In this document: positions 43,334-52,578 of the stretch, piece after piece
Numbering within the stretch: the first letter of the stretch is position 1
Layout: each line of letters opens with the position of its first letter
Source of the DNA: Rhizobium sp. ASV8
Lineage (GTDB): Bacteria; Pseudomonadota; Alphaproteobacteria; Rhizobiales; Rhizobiaceae
Direction: 5' to 3'
DNA: 62,049 bases
Assembly: GCF_016429255.1 (NCBI RefSeq)
Contig: NZ_JAELUG010000026.1
Span: forward strand, 1 to 62,049
Made by a program: the position numbers and the translations under genes
The notes under the pieces: generated by a model
What the model was told of the DNA's origin: nothing
The model's database searches: none
The model's input: the letters and a program-made list of their open reading frames with translations, nothing else

Positions 43334-43960
43334 ATGATCAGCCTCGGTGTTTTGACAACCTATGTCGTCGTTGTACTGGGGCTGATGGTCATTCCGGGAC
43401 CTGCCACTCTTCTGACCTTGGCGCGAGCCGTCAGTGGTGGCAAGCGCACCGGGCTCGCGACGGGTCTGGGCATTGCTTTCGGTGATCTCTTCCACACGAT
43501 GATGGCGACGTTCGGATTGTCCGCGCTGTTGGCCACATCGGCGTTGGCGTTCGAGATCGTCAAATATGCCGGCGTCGCCTATCTGATCTATCTCGGATTC
43601 AAGGCCTTCCGCGAGAAGGCCCAAAGTCTGGACATGCCAGCAACACAGGCAATCACGCCCATGCGCGCATTTCGACAGGGCTTTTTTACTGAAATACTCA
43701 ACCCCAAGACGGCGTTGTTTTTCCTGGCGTTCCTGCCGCAGTTCATTCACCCAGAAAGCGGCCCGGTCGTCGTGCAACTTGCCTTGCTCGGCGCCATCTT
43801 CGTCGGGCTCAGCATATGCGTGACATCGCTTTTGGCTGTGGGAGCCGGCACGATCGGCGGCTGGCTACGCCAAAACCGCAGCATTGGCCGCTGGCAGGGA
43901 AAGGTCATCGGTACGATCTATGTGGCCCTCGGTCTGCGGCTTGCACTCCAGCAGCAATAA
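43334..43960 (+). CDS. LysE/RhtB family amino acid exporter
   Basis: The 208-residue, six-TM protein has the family start VVVVLGLMVIPGPATLLTLARAVSGGKRTGL and the later ILNPKTALFFLAFLPQFI. It exports amino acids or related small molecules across the inner membrane. It is convergent, with a 6-bp gap, with an AraC gene. The substrate is unknown. Confidence 0.9.
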   Translation: MISLGVLTTYVVVVLGLMVIPGPATLLTLARAVSGGKRTGLATGLGIAFGDLFHTMMATFGLSALLATSALAFEIVKYAGVAYLIYLGFKAFREKAQSLDMPATQAITPMRAFRQGFFTEILNPKTALFFLAFLPQFIHPESGPVVVQLALLGAIFVGLSICVTSLLAVGAGTIGGWLRQNRSIGRWQGKVIGTIYVALGLRLALQQQ

Positions 43961-43966
43961 CGCCGC

Positions 43967-44794
43967 TCAGCGACGGCCATCTCGCAAGCTATCAATGGGA
44001 AGCTGCTGGCGGGCGATCTCACGCGGGGCGTAACCGAAGGCACGCTTGAACATGGATGTGAAGGCGGCAGGGTTCTTGTAGCCGAGATCCAGCGCGATCG
44101 TGGTGACGGGAGTGCCGGCAACCAATCTCGGAAGAGCCGCATGTAGACAGGCTTGCTGGCGCCATTCGACGAAGCTCAATCCCGTTTCCAGGCGAAACAT
44201 CCGCGTGAAGGCACGGCGGCTCATGCTCAGCCGGCTCGCCCACGAGTCGATCGTATCGTGAGCGGTCGGATGAAGGAGGAAATCCTGGCACTTCTGGGCA
44301 AGCATCGGATTGCGCGGTAAGGGCAACGAAAGCGGTAATGGCTTCAATCGCGCCAATTCGTGCAGAAGCAGAGTCATCAGCGCGCCGGACCGATCATTCC
44401 TATCGTACTCGACCGGAATATCGACGGCCTCGGCGATCAAGGCCCGAAGCAGCGGCGATATCTCCACGACCTGGCAATGATCCGGCATCGTCTCGATGGC
44501 GTGCGGCTCGATGTAGACGCTCCGCATGCTGACACTGCCGAGCATGCGGACGCTATGGACAACGCCCGGAGGAATCCACATTCCTCTTTCCGGCGGCATG
44601 ACGAGGGTGCCGTCCGGCGTGGTCGCCAATACCACGCCGGAAAAGCCGTAGAGCAGCTGGGCACGACGATGCTGATGCGGCTCGACGCGATGTCCATCTT
44701 CATACTCATTGCCGAGCGCGACGAGCGGTCGCTCGACGTCGATGAAAGCATCAATCCGGCTGTTCCTGACCATCTTGGCCCAGTCTCGTAACAA
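43967..44794 (-). CDS. AraC family regulator with cupin sensor domain
   Basis: The 275-residue product has an N-terminal cupin domain (RVEPHQHRRAQLLYG, PPGVVHSVRM) and a C-terminal AraC double HTH (DSWASRLSMSRRAFTRMFRL and VTTIALDLGYKNPAAFTSMFKRAFG). It is divergent from the fosmidomycin-resistance-like pump at 44868, with a 73-bp gap, which is a classic arrangement for local control. The start is ATG 44794 or 44773. Confidence 0.88.
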   Translation of the reverse strand: MLRDWAKMVRNSRIDAFIDVERPLVALGNEYEDGHRVEPHQHRRAQLLYGFSGVVLATTPDGTLVMPPERGMWIPPGVVHSVRMLGSVSMRSVYIEPHAIETMPDHCQVVEISPLLRALIAEAVDIPVEYDRNDRSGALMTLLLHELARLKPLPLSLPLPRNPMLAQKCQDFLLHPTAHDTIDSWASRLSMSRRAFTRMFRLETGLSFVEWRQQACLHAALPRLVAGTPVTTIALDLGYKNPAAFTSMFKRAFGYAPREIARQQLPIDSLRDGRR

Positions 44795-44867
44795 TTTCGC
44801 CTAATCGCGGTGGCGGGCGATCCGTTCTTTCAGTATCAGCGCGGAAGACGAATTGAAAGCGAGTGCC

Positions 44868-46064
44868 ATGAGCCAGGTCATCAACGCGACCCGCGCGGCT
44901 ACCACCATATATCCGATCCTGCTGGTCGCCAGTCTCGGCCATTTTATCAATGACGTGACGCAATCATTGCTGCCCGCAAGCTATCCCGTGCTGAAGGCCG
45001 GTTTCGGCCTGAGCTTCGCCCAGCTCGGCGTGCTGACATTCGTTTATCAGGTGACCGCCTCGATCCTGCAACCGTTCGTCGGATGGTACACCGACGGCAA
45101 GCCGCAGCCCTATTCTCTTCCCTTCGGCATGGCCTGCAGTTGCGCAGGCATGGTGACGCTGGGGTTGGCGCCGAACTATTGGGTTCTGGTCATGGGCGCC
45201 GTTCTCCTCGGATTTGGCTCGTCGATCTTCCACCCGGAAGCATCGCGCATCGCCCGCCTCGCATCCGGCGGTAAACATGGTTTCGCGCAATCCGTGTTTC
45301 AGGTTGGCGGCAATTTCGGTACATCGCTCGGCCCGCTGCTGGCTGCCTTCTTCATCCTGCCGCATGGACAGCGCGGCATGGCCTTCCTTGCCATCCTCGC
45401 CTTATTCGGCATTCTCATTCTGAGCGGCCTTGGACGTTGGTATCAGACGAATGGGCAAAACCTTCGCGCACCGGCCAAATCCGGCAGGAAGCACAAGGCC
45501 CTCACCCTGTCGCGTACCCGTGTCGGCGTCGCCATTGCCGTGTTGATCGCATTGATCTTCTCGAAGTACTTCTACCTCGCAAGCTTCACCAGCTACTACA
45601 ATTTTTACCTGATGGACCGGTTCGGCCTTTCCGAGCGCTCGGCGCAGCTCTGCCAGTTCGTGTTCTTTGCAGCAGTCGCTTTCGGTACGATGATCGGCGG
45701 CCCGGTGGGCGATCGCATCGGACGCAAGAAGGTCATCTGGGGTTCGATCCTCGGCATCTTGCCGTTCACGATCGTCCTGCCGCATGCGAGCCTGGAGGTC
45801 ACCATCGTCCTCAGCGCCATCATCGGCACGGTCATTGCATCGGCATTCTCGGCAATCGTCGTCTATGCGCAGGAACTGATGCCCGGCCGCGTCGGCATGG
45901 TCTCGGGCCTGTTCTTCGGCTTCGCCTTCGGCATGGGCGGCATTGGTGCCGCGGCCCTTGGAGCTCTGGCTGACAGGACAAGCATCGAATTCGTGTTCGA
46001 ACTCTGCGCATTCCTGCCACTGATCGGTCTCTTGACCGTCCTGCTGCCGAACGTCGAAGATTGA
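44868..46064 (+). CDS. MFS efflux transporter, fosmidomycin resistance (Fsr) type
   Basis: The 398-residue, 12-TM protein has Fsr landmarks: LGHFINDVTQSLLPASYPVLK in TM1, FGSSIFHPEASRIARLASGGKHGFAQSVFQVGGN and GGPVGDRIGRKKVI. Fsr of E. coli exports the phosphonate antibiotic fosmidomycin. I chose ATG 44868; a TTG five codons upstream is possible. It may protect the cell from a phosphonate or another drug. Its nearness to two phosphonate loci is suggestive only. Confidence 0.85.
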   Translation: MSQVINATRAATTIYPILLVASLGHFINDVTQSLLPASYPVLKAGFGLSFAQLGVLTFVYQVTASILQPFVGWYTDGKPQPYSLPFGMACSCAGMVTLGLAPNYWVLVMGAVLLGFGSSIFHPEASRIARLASGGKHGFAQSVFQVGGNFGTSLGPLLAAFFILPHGQRGMAFLAILALFGILILSGLGRWYQTNGQNLRAPAKSGRKHKALTLSRTRVGVAIAVLIALIFSKYFYLASFTSYYNFYLMDRFGLSERSAQLCQFVFFAAVAFGTMIGGPVGDRIGRKKVIWGSILGILPFTIVLPHASLEVTIVLSAIIGTVIASAFSAIVVYAQELMPGRVGMVSGLFFGFAFGMGGIGAAALGALADRTSIEFVFELCAFLPLIGLLTVLLPNVED

Positions 46065-46072
46065 ATACTTCA

Positions 46073-46092
46073 AGGGCCTTGAAAAAGGCCCT
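46073..46092. terminator. Stem-loop between convergent Fsr-like and GNAT genes
   Basis: Stem AGGGCC/GGCCCT with loop TTGAAAAA lies between two convergent stop codons. Transcripts on the minus strand would read a U-rich loop. It is a probable terminator. Confidence 0.45.
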
Positions 46093-46115
46093 CGCCGATG
46101 ACGCGAGGATCTCGT

Positions 46116-46796
46116 TCAGCGATCGCGTTTGACGATACGGAAGTTCATCTCGGCGCGCAGGCGGAAACCGAGAGCGGTGTAGAGCGAGATGGCGGAACTG
46201 TTCGCAGCATAGGCGTGCAGATAAGCCGTCTCATCTCTTGCCGAAATCTCGCCCGCGACAAATCGGAACAACAGCTTGCCGAAGCCGCGCCCCTGAAAAT
46301 CCGGATGGGTGCAAAGGCCGCTGAGTTCGGCAAAGCCAGTCTGGCGCATGCGCTGGCCGGCCATGGCGACCAACCGACCATCGATCTTCATGCCCCAGAA
46401 GGCGCCCAGGCTCTGGGCGCGTAACGTAAATGGCCCCGGCTTGGTCAATGTGGCAAGCGCAAGCATGTCCTCCGCGTCGGTTTCCGTCAGTGGCACGATG
46501 CGGCCGTCGACAATCCGAGGATAGGGCCGTTCGGCAATCATCTGCACGAGCTTGGCGTCGGAAACGGTCGTCAATTCCGGCAAGGCTGCAATCGGTTCGG
46601 CCTCGACAAGTGCCATGACCTCACCCGAGGCAGGCAGGTCTTCAAGCGCCGTGAGACTTCCGGCAGAATTATCGGCAGAAGCGGCAAAAGGCACGATCGA
46701 AGGCGGGTAGCGTCGCGCGTCTTCACCGCCTTCGGCCAGTGCTGCATGGGCGGTTCGAAGAGCGCTCCAGACTGGACGATCGAGAATGTGGCTCAT
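46116..46796 (-). CDS. GNAT family N-acetyltransferase
   Basis: The 226-residue product has its GNAT core in the C-terminal half: LSGLCTHPDFQGRGFGKLL (acetyl-CoA loop, QGRGFG) and YLHAYAANSSAISLYTALGFRLRAE. The N-terminal half is family specific (GNAT with an N-terminal extension of the FR47 kind). Its ATG overlaps the stop of the MarR gene upstream, so the two form an operon and the MarR protein probably regulates it. The substrate is unknown. Confidence 0.88.
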   Translation of the reverse strand: MSHILDRPVWSALRTAHAALAEGGEDARRYPPSIVPFAASADNSAGSLTALEDLPASGEVMALVEAEPIAALPELTTVSDAKLVQMIAERPYPRIVDGRIVPLTETDAEDMLALATLTKPGPFTLRAQSLGAFWGMKIDGRLVAMAGQRMRQTGFAELSGLCTHPDFQGRGFGKLLFRFVAGEISARDETAYLHAYAANSSAISLYTALGFRLRAEMNFRIVKRDR

Positions 46797-47287
46797 GATT
46801 TCCGCTCCTTGTTCGGATTGACCCGCCTGGCAAGCGGAACAGCGGCAAGTCCGTCTTCAATATTGGCAAGGTGTTGCAGGATCGGCCCCGAGAAATCGCC
46901 GCAAAGCTCGGCGACAGCCTGCTCGACGAGCGGCCACACCGACTGCCTGGAATAGTCCACCAAGTCCTGCCCCTTCGATGTCAATGAAACCAGCCTCCGC
47001 CGCTGGTCTTCCGGCGAGGTTTGCATGTCGACATAGCCCGTCTCCAACAGTTGGGAGACAGTGCGCGTCGCGCCCGGCTGCGTGATACCGACCGCCTGCG
47101 CGAGTTCGCCGATCGTCAATGGACCTGCACGGTCAAGCGCTGCGAGAAACGGATATTGTGCAGCCTGAAGGGAAACGCCACACTCCTCCATGATCTGCTG
47201 GGTATCGGCTTGCAATCGCTCTCCAATGCGACGCAGGCGGCTGCCCAGGCAAAGGAAGCCGAGTGATCTGACGACATCTTCTACCAA
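46793..47287 (-). CDS. MarR family transcriptional regulator
   Basis: The 164-residue product has a MarR winged helix (LTIGELAQAVGITQPGATRTVSQLLETGYVD) and the wing SPEDQRRRLVSLTSKG. It starts at TTG 47287 with GGAGAG five bases before; no in-frame ATG precedes the conserved part. An AT-rich palindrome lies just upstream (47305-47324). It is co-transcribed with the GNAT gene. Confidence 0.87.
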   Translation of the reverse strand: MVEDVVRSLGFLCLGSRLRRIGERLQADTQQIMEECGVSLQAAQYPFLAALDRAGPLTIGELAQAVGITQPGATRTVSQLLETGYVDMQTSPEDQRRRLVSLTSKGQDLVDYSRQSVWPLVEQAVAELCGDFSGPILQHLANIEDGLAAVPLARRVNPNKERKS

Positions 47288-47304
47288 TGCGGCTCTCCAA
47301 CGAT

Positions 47305-47324
47305 ATACATAACTAGTTATATAT
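47305..47324. promoter_or_regulatory. Predicted MarR operator
   Basis: The perfect palindrome ATAACTAGTTAT (47309-47320) extends to 20 bp with one mismatched pair, and a half-site GGTTATATAA follows at 47328. It lies about 18 bp upstream of the MarR start codon, fitting autorepression. Confidence 0.6.
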
Positions 47325-47340
47325 CTGGTTATATAATAGC

Positions 47341-47711
47341 TTATTAGACCTCCGTCAACGGCGTATTTGGGATTGATGACGTCTTTAAGATCTTATCGGG
47401 CAGCTTTGCGGCTTCGCCGCAAGATGGCCGGCATCGCCGGCCCGCTTTCTTACCGCAAAGAACGCCGCCTGATGCAATTCGAGGAGAAGTCGAAGCTCTC
47501 CCTTTTTGCCGTCCGACGTTACTTGCTGGAAAAACAGGACCGGCCCGCGAAAGGGGGTTCGCTCCTCGTATTGGAACGCTTCCGCGCCCGGTCCTGCATT
47601 CCACGCAGGCCGCACCTGCAGGAAGCGGCGCTTTTGCTTGCCGATTGCGGCGAGAGATTGGCTGCGGGCGAGGAAATTCCAAGCGCCCAGCGGAAAGACC
47701 GTAGCCAGTCT
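47341..47711. other. Intergenic stretch with no supported gene
   Basis: Several frames are open here on both strands, as expected at high GC. None shows a recognisable domain or a good ribosome site. It separates the MarR operon from the end of a LysR gene. Confidence 0.4.
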
Positions 47712-48671
47712 CTAACGCCGAAGGGCAGTGAGGTGCTGGCTCATCTCTTCCGCACCGTTGTTCAATGCGGGCACAACAGCTTCGACGATCGCATCGATCG
47801 CCGCCCGAAGGCGAGGCAGGAGGAAGGGCGCTGCCGGCCAGACGACATGCACAGGCAAATGGCCGGCGACGCGCTCCTGCAGAACCGATATGAGGCGGCC
47901 ATCCGCAATCTCGTCTCGCACCAGCCAATAGGGCACCAGGCCAATTCCCTCTCCGGATCTGATTGCCGAAAGTGTCAGAAGGCTGCCTTCAAGCAGGAGG
48001 CGTGCCTTCGGATGCCATGTCGACAATCCCCCGTCCGGCTGCAGGAACTGCCACGGCGCCGGCCGCCCTCTTGTCGATCCGGCGATCAGATCGTGCGTGA
48101 TGAGATCGTCGACAGTCTCCGGCCGTTTACGGCCAGTGAAATAGTCGCAGGAGCCGCAAAGGACCAGATGTTGCAATCCCAGACGGCGGGCAACCAGACC
48201 GCCGGTGTTCGGCAGTTCACCAATGCGAACAGCGAGATCGACTTCGCCATTGGAAAGATCAAGCTGCTCGATGGAACTGTCGATGTTGAGTGTCAGCCGT
48301 GGCCATTTGCGTGAGAGCGGATAGAGGGCGGGGGTCACGATTTGAGCGCCGAAAAGCGGCGGCAGGCTGATATTGAGGATGCCAGCGGGCTCGTCGGAAA
48401 GACCTGTGAGCATCGTTTCGACCCGATGAACATCGCGCCAGGCGGCCCCACAGACATCGCGATAGGCGGCGCCCTCTGCCGTCAGCTGCAGGCTGCGTGT
48501 CGTCCGTTTGAAAAGCCTGACATTCAGCCGTTGTTCGATGCGCCCGATCGCCTTGGCGACCGCGGAAGCGGAAAGTCGCAGCCGCGCCGAGGCAGCAACG
48601 AAGCTCCCCGCCTCGCAGACGGCCAGAAAAACCCCGATGTCATCGCCCGATTGATGTCGCATGATTGCCAT
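47712..48671 (-). CDS. LysR family transcriptional regulator
   Basis: The 319-residue product has the LysR helix-turn-helix (VFLAVCEAGSFVAASARLRLSASAVAKAIGRIE, then FKRTTRSLQLTAEG) and the effector-binding domain of the group acting on local dehydrogenase genes. It is divergent from an SDR gene across about 75 bp, which it most likely controls. ATG 48671 and ATG 48662 are both possible starts. Confidence 0.9.
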   Translation of the reverse strand: MAIMRHQSGDDIGVFLAVCEAGSFVAASARLRLSASAVAKAIGRIEQRLNVRLFKRTTRSLQLTAEGAAYRDVCGAAWRDVHRVETMLTGLSDEPAGILNISLPPLFGAQIVTPALYPLSRKWPRLTLNIDSSIEQLDLSNGEVDLAVRIGELPNTGGLVARRLGLQHLVLCGSCDYFTGRKRPETVDDLITHDLIAGSTRGRPAPWQFLQPDGGLSTWHPKARLLLEGSLLTLSAIRSGEGIGLVPYWLVRDEIADGRLISVLQERVAGHLPVHVVWPAAPFLLPRLRAAIDAIVEAVVPALNNGAEEMSQHLTALRR

Positions 48672-48745
48672 TCACGAATTCTGTTCGGCAATATAAGGAT
48701 TATTTGTCGCTTTAACAGCGAAACAAGCGTGAATATTGTCGCCTC

Positions 48746-49456
48746 ATGAGCAATATTCGCACCTACGCCATCATCGGGGGAACGTCAGGCATTGGACTGG
48801 CGCTTGCCCATGTACTCGCAAAACGGGGAGACCGGCTGCTCATCGGTGGCCGCTCTCCCGAAAACCTCGCCAAAGCCTTGTCCGCCCTGGGTCCAGCCGC
48901 ATCGGGACGCACCGTCGAAATCACCGACCGTAGCTCGCTCGACCACTTCTTTGCCGGGGTATCGGAATTGTCCGGCCTGTTTACCCCTGCCGCTTCCTAT
49001 AGGACCGGCACCTTTAGAGACGGCAACCTGGAGACCAACGAAGGCTTGTTCGAAGCCAAGTTCTGGGGGCAGTTTCGCGCTGTTCATGCGGCTCTGCCGC
49101 GTCTGCGCGCCGATGCGTCTGTGGTGCTGATGTCGGGCGCCGCTTCGGCAAGGCCGGTCGGCGCGCCGGCCTATGCGGCCTGCAATGCGGCGCTTGAGGG
49201 GCTCGCGCGAGGTCTCGCGCTCGAACTCAATCCGATCCGGGTGAATTGCCTCTCCCCCGGGACGACGGACAGCGAATTATGGCGCAATCGCCCCGATGAC
49301 GTCAGGGGACCGGCTTACGACTACTGGAGCAAGATCTCCCTCACGCAACGACCGGCCACGGTCGAAGAGCAGGCCCATGCAGCCCTCTTCCTTCTCGATA
49401 ACACCAACATGACCGGCAGCACGCTCTTCTGTGACGGCGGCTACACCATGCGCTGA
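48746..49456 (+). CDS. Short-chain dehydrogenase/reductase family protein with atypical active site
   Basis: The 236-residue Rossmann protein has the cofactor motif GGTSGIGLALAHVL, serine site VVLMSGAAS and closing block SLFLLDNTNMTGSTLFCDGGY-like (ALFLLDNTNMTGSTLFCDGG). The catalytic Tyr is present in APAYAACNAA, but the Lys four residues later is Asn. The central NAG motif is also missing (TPAASYRTG instead). The enzyme may therefore use altered chemistry or be a binding protein. It is divergent from a LysR regulator. Confidence 0.85.
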   Translation: MSNIRTYAIIGGTSGIGLALAHVLAKRGDRLLIGGRSPENLAKALSALGPAASGRTVEITDRSSLDHFFAGVSELSGLFTPAASYRTGTFRDGNLETNEGLFEAKFWGQFRAVHAALPRLRADASVVLMSGAASARPVGAPAYAACNAALEGLARGLALELNPIRVNCLSPGTTDSELWRNRPDDVRGPAYDYWSKISLTQRPATVEEQAHAALFLLDNTNMTGSTLFCDGGYTMR

Positions 49457-49695
49457 GTGAAACCTCGACCTTGCATCTAGGAGACTACCCCGGCACAGCC
49501 CGGCTGTGCTGGGCTTCGGGTCGTGAGACAAGCCCCTTCCCCCTGCACCCCGGATTGACCAAGCCTTTCTAGCCACGCCCCCAGCGTTAACCATCTGTTA
49601 AGATTTGCGGCCGTTCCGCGACGAGTCAAATTGACTCAGGAAAGCTAAAAATTTAACGATTCGTTAACACAGTTCCTTTGGGCAAAGGCGTTTGT

Positions 49696-50337
49696 ATGTT
49701 TTGCGTCGTCCGACCAGCCAGCCTCCTCTCCGCGGGAAAGAACGTTCTTTCCGCCTTGATTTTCGCGACAACGATCCTTGCCTGGGAAATGGGCGCCTCG
49801 GCGGCGCCAAGTCCGGTCATGTCGACGGGTTCGATCACGTCTCAGCCGATCGGGCACTATGATTTCTGCCAGCGGCGTCCCGACGAGTGCTCGATCCACC
49901 CGAGCGATCTGCGCCCCATCAAGATCACGCAGAAGACCTGGGACGAGATTGTCGAGGTCAACACCTCGGTCAACAAGTGGGTCAAGCCCGTTAGCGATCT
50001 CGATCACTACGGCGTGGTGCAATATTGGAACTACCCTGACGACGGCATGGGCAATTGCGAACACTATGCACTGGAAAAGCGCCGCGAATTGATGAAAAAA
50101 GGCATATCGCTTGCCAACCTGCTGATCACGGTCGTGCGTCTTCCTGATGGAGAGGGACACGCCATCGTCACAGTGCGCACCGATCGCGGCGACTTCATCC
50201 TCGACAACCTGACCGATCAGGTGAAAAACTGGACGCAGACGCCCTATCATTACCTGAAGCGGCAGGCGATCAACGATACCGGCCGTTGGGTCGACATCAT
50301 CCAGAAGCCGACTGTCGTGGCGAGCATGACGAATTAG
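49696..50337 (+). CDS. Bacterial transglutaminase-like cysteine peptidase (BTLCP family)
   Basis: The 213-residue product has an N-terminal signal (about 35 residues ending near GASAAPS) and a papain-like triad visible as Cys in DDGMGNCEHYALEKR, His in GEGHAIVTVR and Asp in DFILDNL. The BTLCP family includes LapG, a periplasmic protease that releases adhesins under c-di-GMP control, but most rhizobial members are stand-alone. ATG 49696 was chosen; a TTG at 49678 is in frame. No LapD partner is in view. Confidence 0.87.
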   Translation: MFCVVRPASLLSAGKNVLSALIFATTILAWEMGASAAPSPVMSTGSITSQPIGHYDFCQRRPDECSIHPSDLRPIKITQKTWDEIVEVNTSVNKWVKPVSDLDHYGVVQYWNYPDDGMGNCEHYALEKRRELMKKGISLANLLITVVRLPDGEGHAIVTVRTDRGDFILDNLTDQVKNWTQTPYHYLKRQAINDTGRWVDIIQKPTVVASMTN

Positions 50338-50349
50338 GCTGCCGCAACG

Positions 50350-50367
50350 AGGCTGCCATTGCAGCCT
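50350..50367. terminator. Hairpin between the BTLCP gene and the convergent toxin gene
   Basis: Stem AGGCTGC/GCAGCCT (7 bp) with loop CATT overlaps the toxin stop codon and lies 13 bases after the peptidase stop. Confidence 0.5.
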
Positions 50368-50710
50368 ATTCTTCCAGCATCCGCGCCAGCATGTGCCTGA
50401 TATGATCCTGGCCACCGAAGAAAACGGCAGCAACGACAATCACTTGCCGCGCCTCGTCGGGTAAAAACCAAATAGCGGCCCTGTCGCGCCGCAGGAAGCG
50501 GATGCCGGGATGAATGTCCGGCCGCAGTGTGCCGATGTGGGGCGTATCGACCAATCGGTCGATATCAGAGCGAAGCCGGCGCAATCGGTCGGCCGCACGC
50601 GCCCAGGCCTCTTCCGAGGCGTCGCCGAGGCCGCCATAGGCAGCCAGCAGATGATCGAAGATCAAGTCGAAATCGCGGATGGCAGCGCGGGAATACTCAA
50701 CTGCCCACAC
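50366..50710 (-). CDS. RelE/ParE family toxin
   Basis: The 114-residue basic protein has the ParE pattern: N-terminal VEYSRAAIRDFDLIFDHL helix, central DTPHIGTLRPDIHPGIRFL and a C-terminal beta region RAAIWFLPDEARQVIVVAAVFFGGQD. ParE toxins poison DNA gyrase, while RelE toxins cut mRNA; ParE is the closer fit. It starts with GTG 50710 inside the antitoxin gene (14-base overlap), the usual antitoxin-first order. Confidence 0.87.
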   Translation of the reverse strand: MWAVEYSRAAIRDFDLIFDHLLAAYGGLGDASEEAWARAADRLRRLRSDIDRLVDTPHIGTLRPDIHPGIRFLRRDRAAIWFLPDEARQVIVVAAVFFGGQDHIRHMLARMLEE

Positions 50711-50972
50711 GCAAGGCTCGCTGCTTTCGCTCTATCATATCCTCGATACGCCCTTCCATGTCGGCAGCAGAAATCTTCGGCCCCTCCAATCGGCGTTGGA
50801 TCAAGGCGCGAAGGGCTTCCGTCTCGGCCGCCTCCGCCTCGGTCTTCTGGCGCAGGAGCTCCAGGCCCTGTTGCAGAACCGAACTCAAGCTCGAATAACG
50901 CCCCGTCTCCACCAACGAACGGGCGAAAGCATCCTGCTGTTCGGTCAGCGAGATCGATGATTTGACACTCAT
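50697..50972 (-). CDS. ParD-like antitoxin (ribbon-helix-helix)
   Basis: The 91-residue product starts VKSSISLTEQQDAFARSLVETGRYSSLSSVL, a ribbon-helix-helix DNA-binding domain of the ParD/CC2985 family. It ends in an acidic then basic helix that would wrap the toxin. ATG 50972 lies at the conserved start; longer frames upstream are unconserved. It would neutralise the toxin and repress the pair's promoter. Confidence 0.87.
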   Translation of the reverse strand: MSVKSSISLTEQQDAFARSLVETGRYSSLSSVLQQGLELLRQKTEAEAAETEALRALIQRRLEGPKISAADMEGRIEDMIERKQRALRVGS

Positions 50973-51114
50973 TCGGCGTGCTCCTTTGCCCCACAAGATG
51001 CTACTCAGTCGCATACGAGTCAAGCTCACCGATTTTCCAAAGCTCAATCTCTCAGACGACCTTGACTCCAAATAATGAATAGTAAATTCTCTATTTGTTT
51101 TTAGGAGCGAAATC

Positions 51115-52578
51115 ATGAACCATGCTGACGCCGCAACCCCAATCCATATGCCCGACGAATTTACATTGCTCGATGCCACCGCCCAGGCGGAACTCGTTCG
51201 GCGCGGTGAGATCACGCCTCTTGAACTCGTCGAAGCGGCAATTGCGCGGCTCGAGCGGGTCAATCCGCAGCTGAACGCGCTGGCATCCGTGGATTTCGAT
51301 CTTGCTCGCAAGCGCGCAGCCGAATGCGCAACAACTGGCCCATTTGCCGGCGTTCCCACGGTGATCAAGGACTTGATGCCCTATCCTGGCCACGCGACCG
51401 CATTCGGGACGCGCATGTTCGCAGGCCAGAAATCTCCGGCGGGTTCACCTTATACGGAGGCACTCGACGCTGCCGGTCTTATTGTTCTCGGCAAGAGCGC
51501 GACCTCCGAGTTCGGCCTGCTCGGCACGACCGAAACCCTCAGCAATGGGGCAACGCGTAACCCTTGGGATGTCTCACGATCGCCAGGCGGATCTTCGGGC
51601 GGGGCAGTCGCCGCCGTTGCCGCCGGTATGGTGCCAGTCGCGCATGCGTCTGATGGCGGCGGTTCAATTCGAGGGCCATCCTCCTTCACCGGGCTTTTCG
51701 GCTTCAAGCCCAGCCGTGGACGCACGGTATCGAACGGCATGCCGACCGACATGCCAACGACACGCTTGATCGCCGAACACTGCGTCAGCCGCTCTGTTCG
51801 CGACAGCTATCACTGGTTGGTTGCCACCGAGCGAAAAGATCGAAAAGACACCCTGCCATCGCTATCCGACTTGAAGGCGTCACAACGGAAGCGATTGCGG
51901 ATTGGCGCCTATCGGCCAGATTGCTTCGGCGTGGCACCGTCCGCGGATGCCGAGGCCGCGCTTGAAAAGGCGATCTCACTCTGCCAGCTCCTGGGCCACG
52001 ATGTGATCGAGGTCAAGGGGCCGGCGATTGATACGCGGTCAACCGGCGAGGCTTTTTTCACCCTTACCGGTTATGGCATCGGCCAGTTGCTGAACCAACT
52101 GCGACACATGCTGGGCGGCAATTTCAATCCGGATTTGTTCGAGCCATATACGCTTGAGTTGGCCCGCCGGGCCGAGAGCGTCTCGCCTCAATCCCTTACG
52201 CGGTTGGTCGAGGCGCTTCATCTAGCCGAGCGCGATGCCGATGCCTCACTCACGCATATCGACGTTTTGCTGTCCCCGACTGTCGCGATGCCGGCCTTTC
52301 CGCTCGGCTTGCATGGTCCCAACCAGGCATCGGCGGAAGCGGATGCATTCATCTCCAAGCTTGCGGGGTATACGGTTGTTGCATCGCTGGCGGGATGGCC
52401 GGCAATGTCGATTCCTCTTTATCGCGCGCCAAACGGCCTGCCGATCGGGTGCCATTTCGCCGCGGCCAAAGATCGGGACGACCTCCTCTTTTCGTTAGCG
52501 CTCCAGCTCGAAGAGGCCGCTCCCTGGTTCGCCGATCTCATCGCTCTGCCAGAGGTGACGGCATGCCGCAGAAGCTGA
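51115..52578 (+). CDS. Amidase signature family hydrolase
   Basis: The 487-residue product has the Ser-cisSer-Lys triad: Lys85 in PTVIKDL, cis-Ser at about 160 in SPGGSSGG and nucleophile Ser184 in DGGGSIR. The family includes GatA and many amide, nylon-oligomer and indoleacetamide hydrolases. There is no GatB or GatC nearby, so a catabolic role is likely. It overlaps the TetR gene behind it by 16 bases, so the amidase is probably controlled by that regulator. The substrate is unknown. Confidence 0.9.
   Translation: MNHADAATPIHMPDEFTLLDATAQAELVRRGEITPLELVEAAIARLERVNPQLNALASVDFDLARKRAAECATTGPFAGVPTVIKDLMPYPGHATAFGTRMFAGQKSPAGSPYTEALDAAGLIVLGKSATSEFGLLGTTETLSNGATRNPWDVSRSPGGSSGGAVAAVAAGMVPVAHASDGGGSIRGPSSFTGLFGFKPSRGRTVSNGMPTDMPTTRLIAEHCVSRSVRDSYHWLVATERKDRKDTLPSLSDLKASQRKRLRIGAYRPDCFGVAPSADAEAALEKAISLCQLLGHDVIEVKGPAIDTRSTGEAFFTLTGYGIGQLLNQLRHMLGGNFNPDLFEPYTLELARRAESVSPQSLTRLVEALHLAERDADASLTHIDVLLSPTVAMPAFPLGLHGPNQASAEADAFISKLAGYTVVASLAGWPAMSIPLYRAPNGLPIGCHFAAAKDRDDLLFSLALQLEEAAPWFADLIALPEVTACRRS

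Noticed and set aside
47367..48314. 315-residue plus-strand frame overlapping the LysR gene
   Set aside because: Most of it is antisense to a clear LysR gene and the remaining part shows no recognisable domain or ribosome site.
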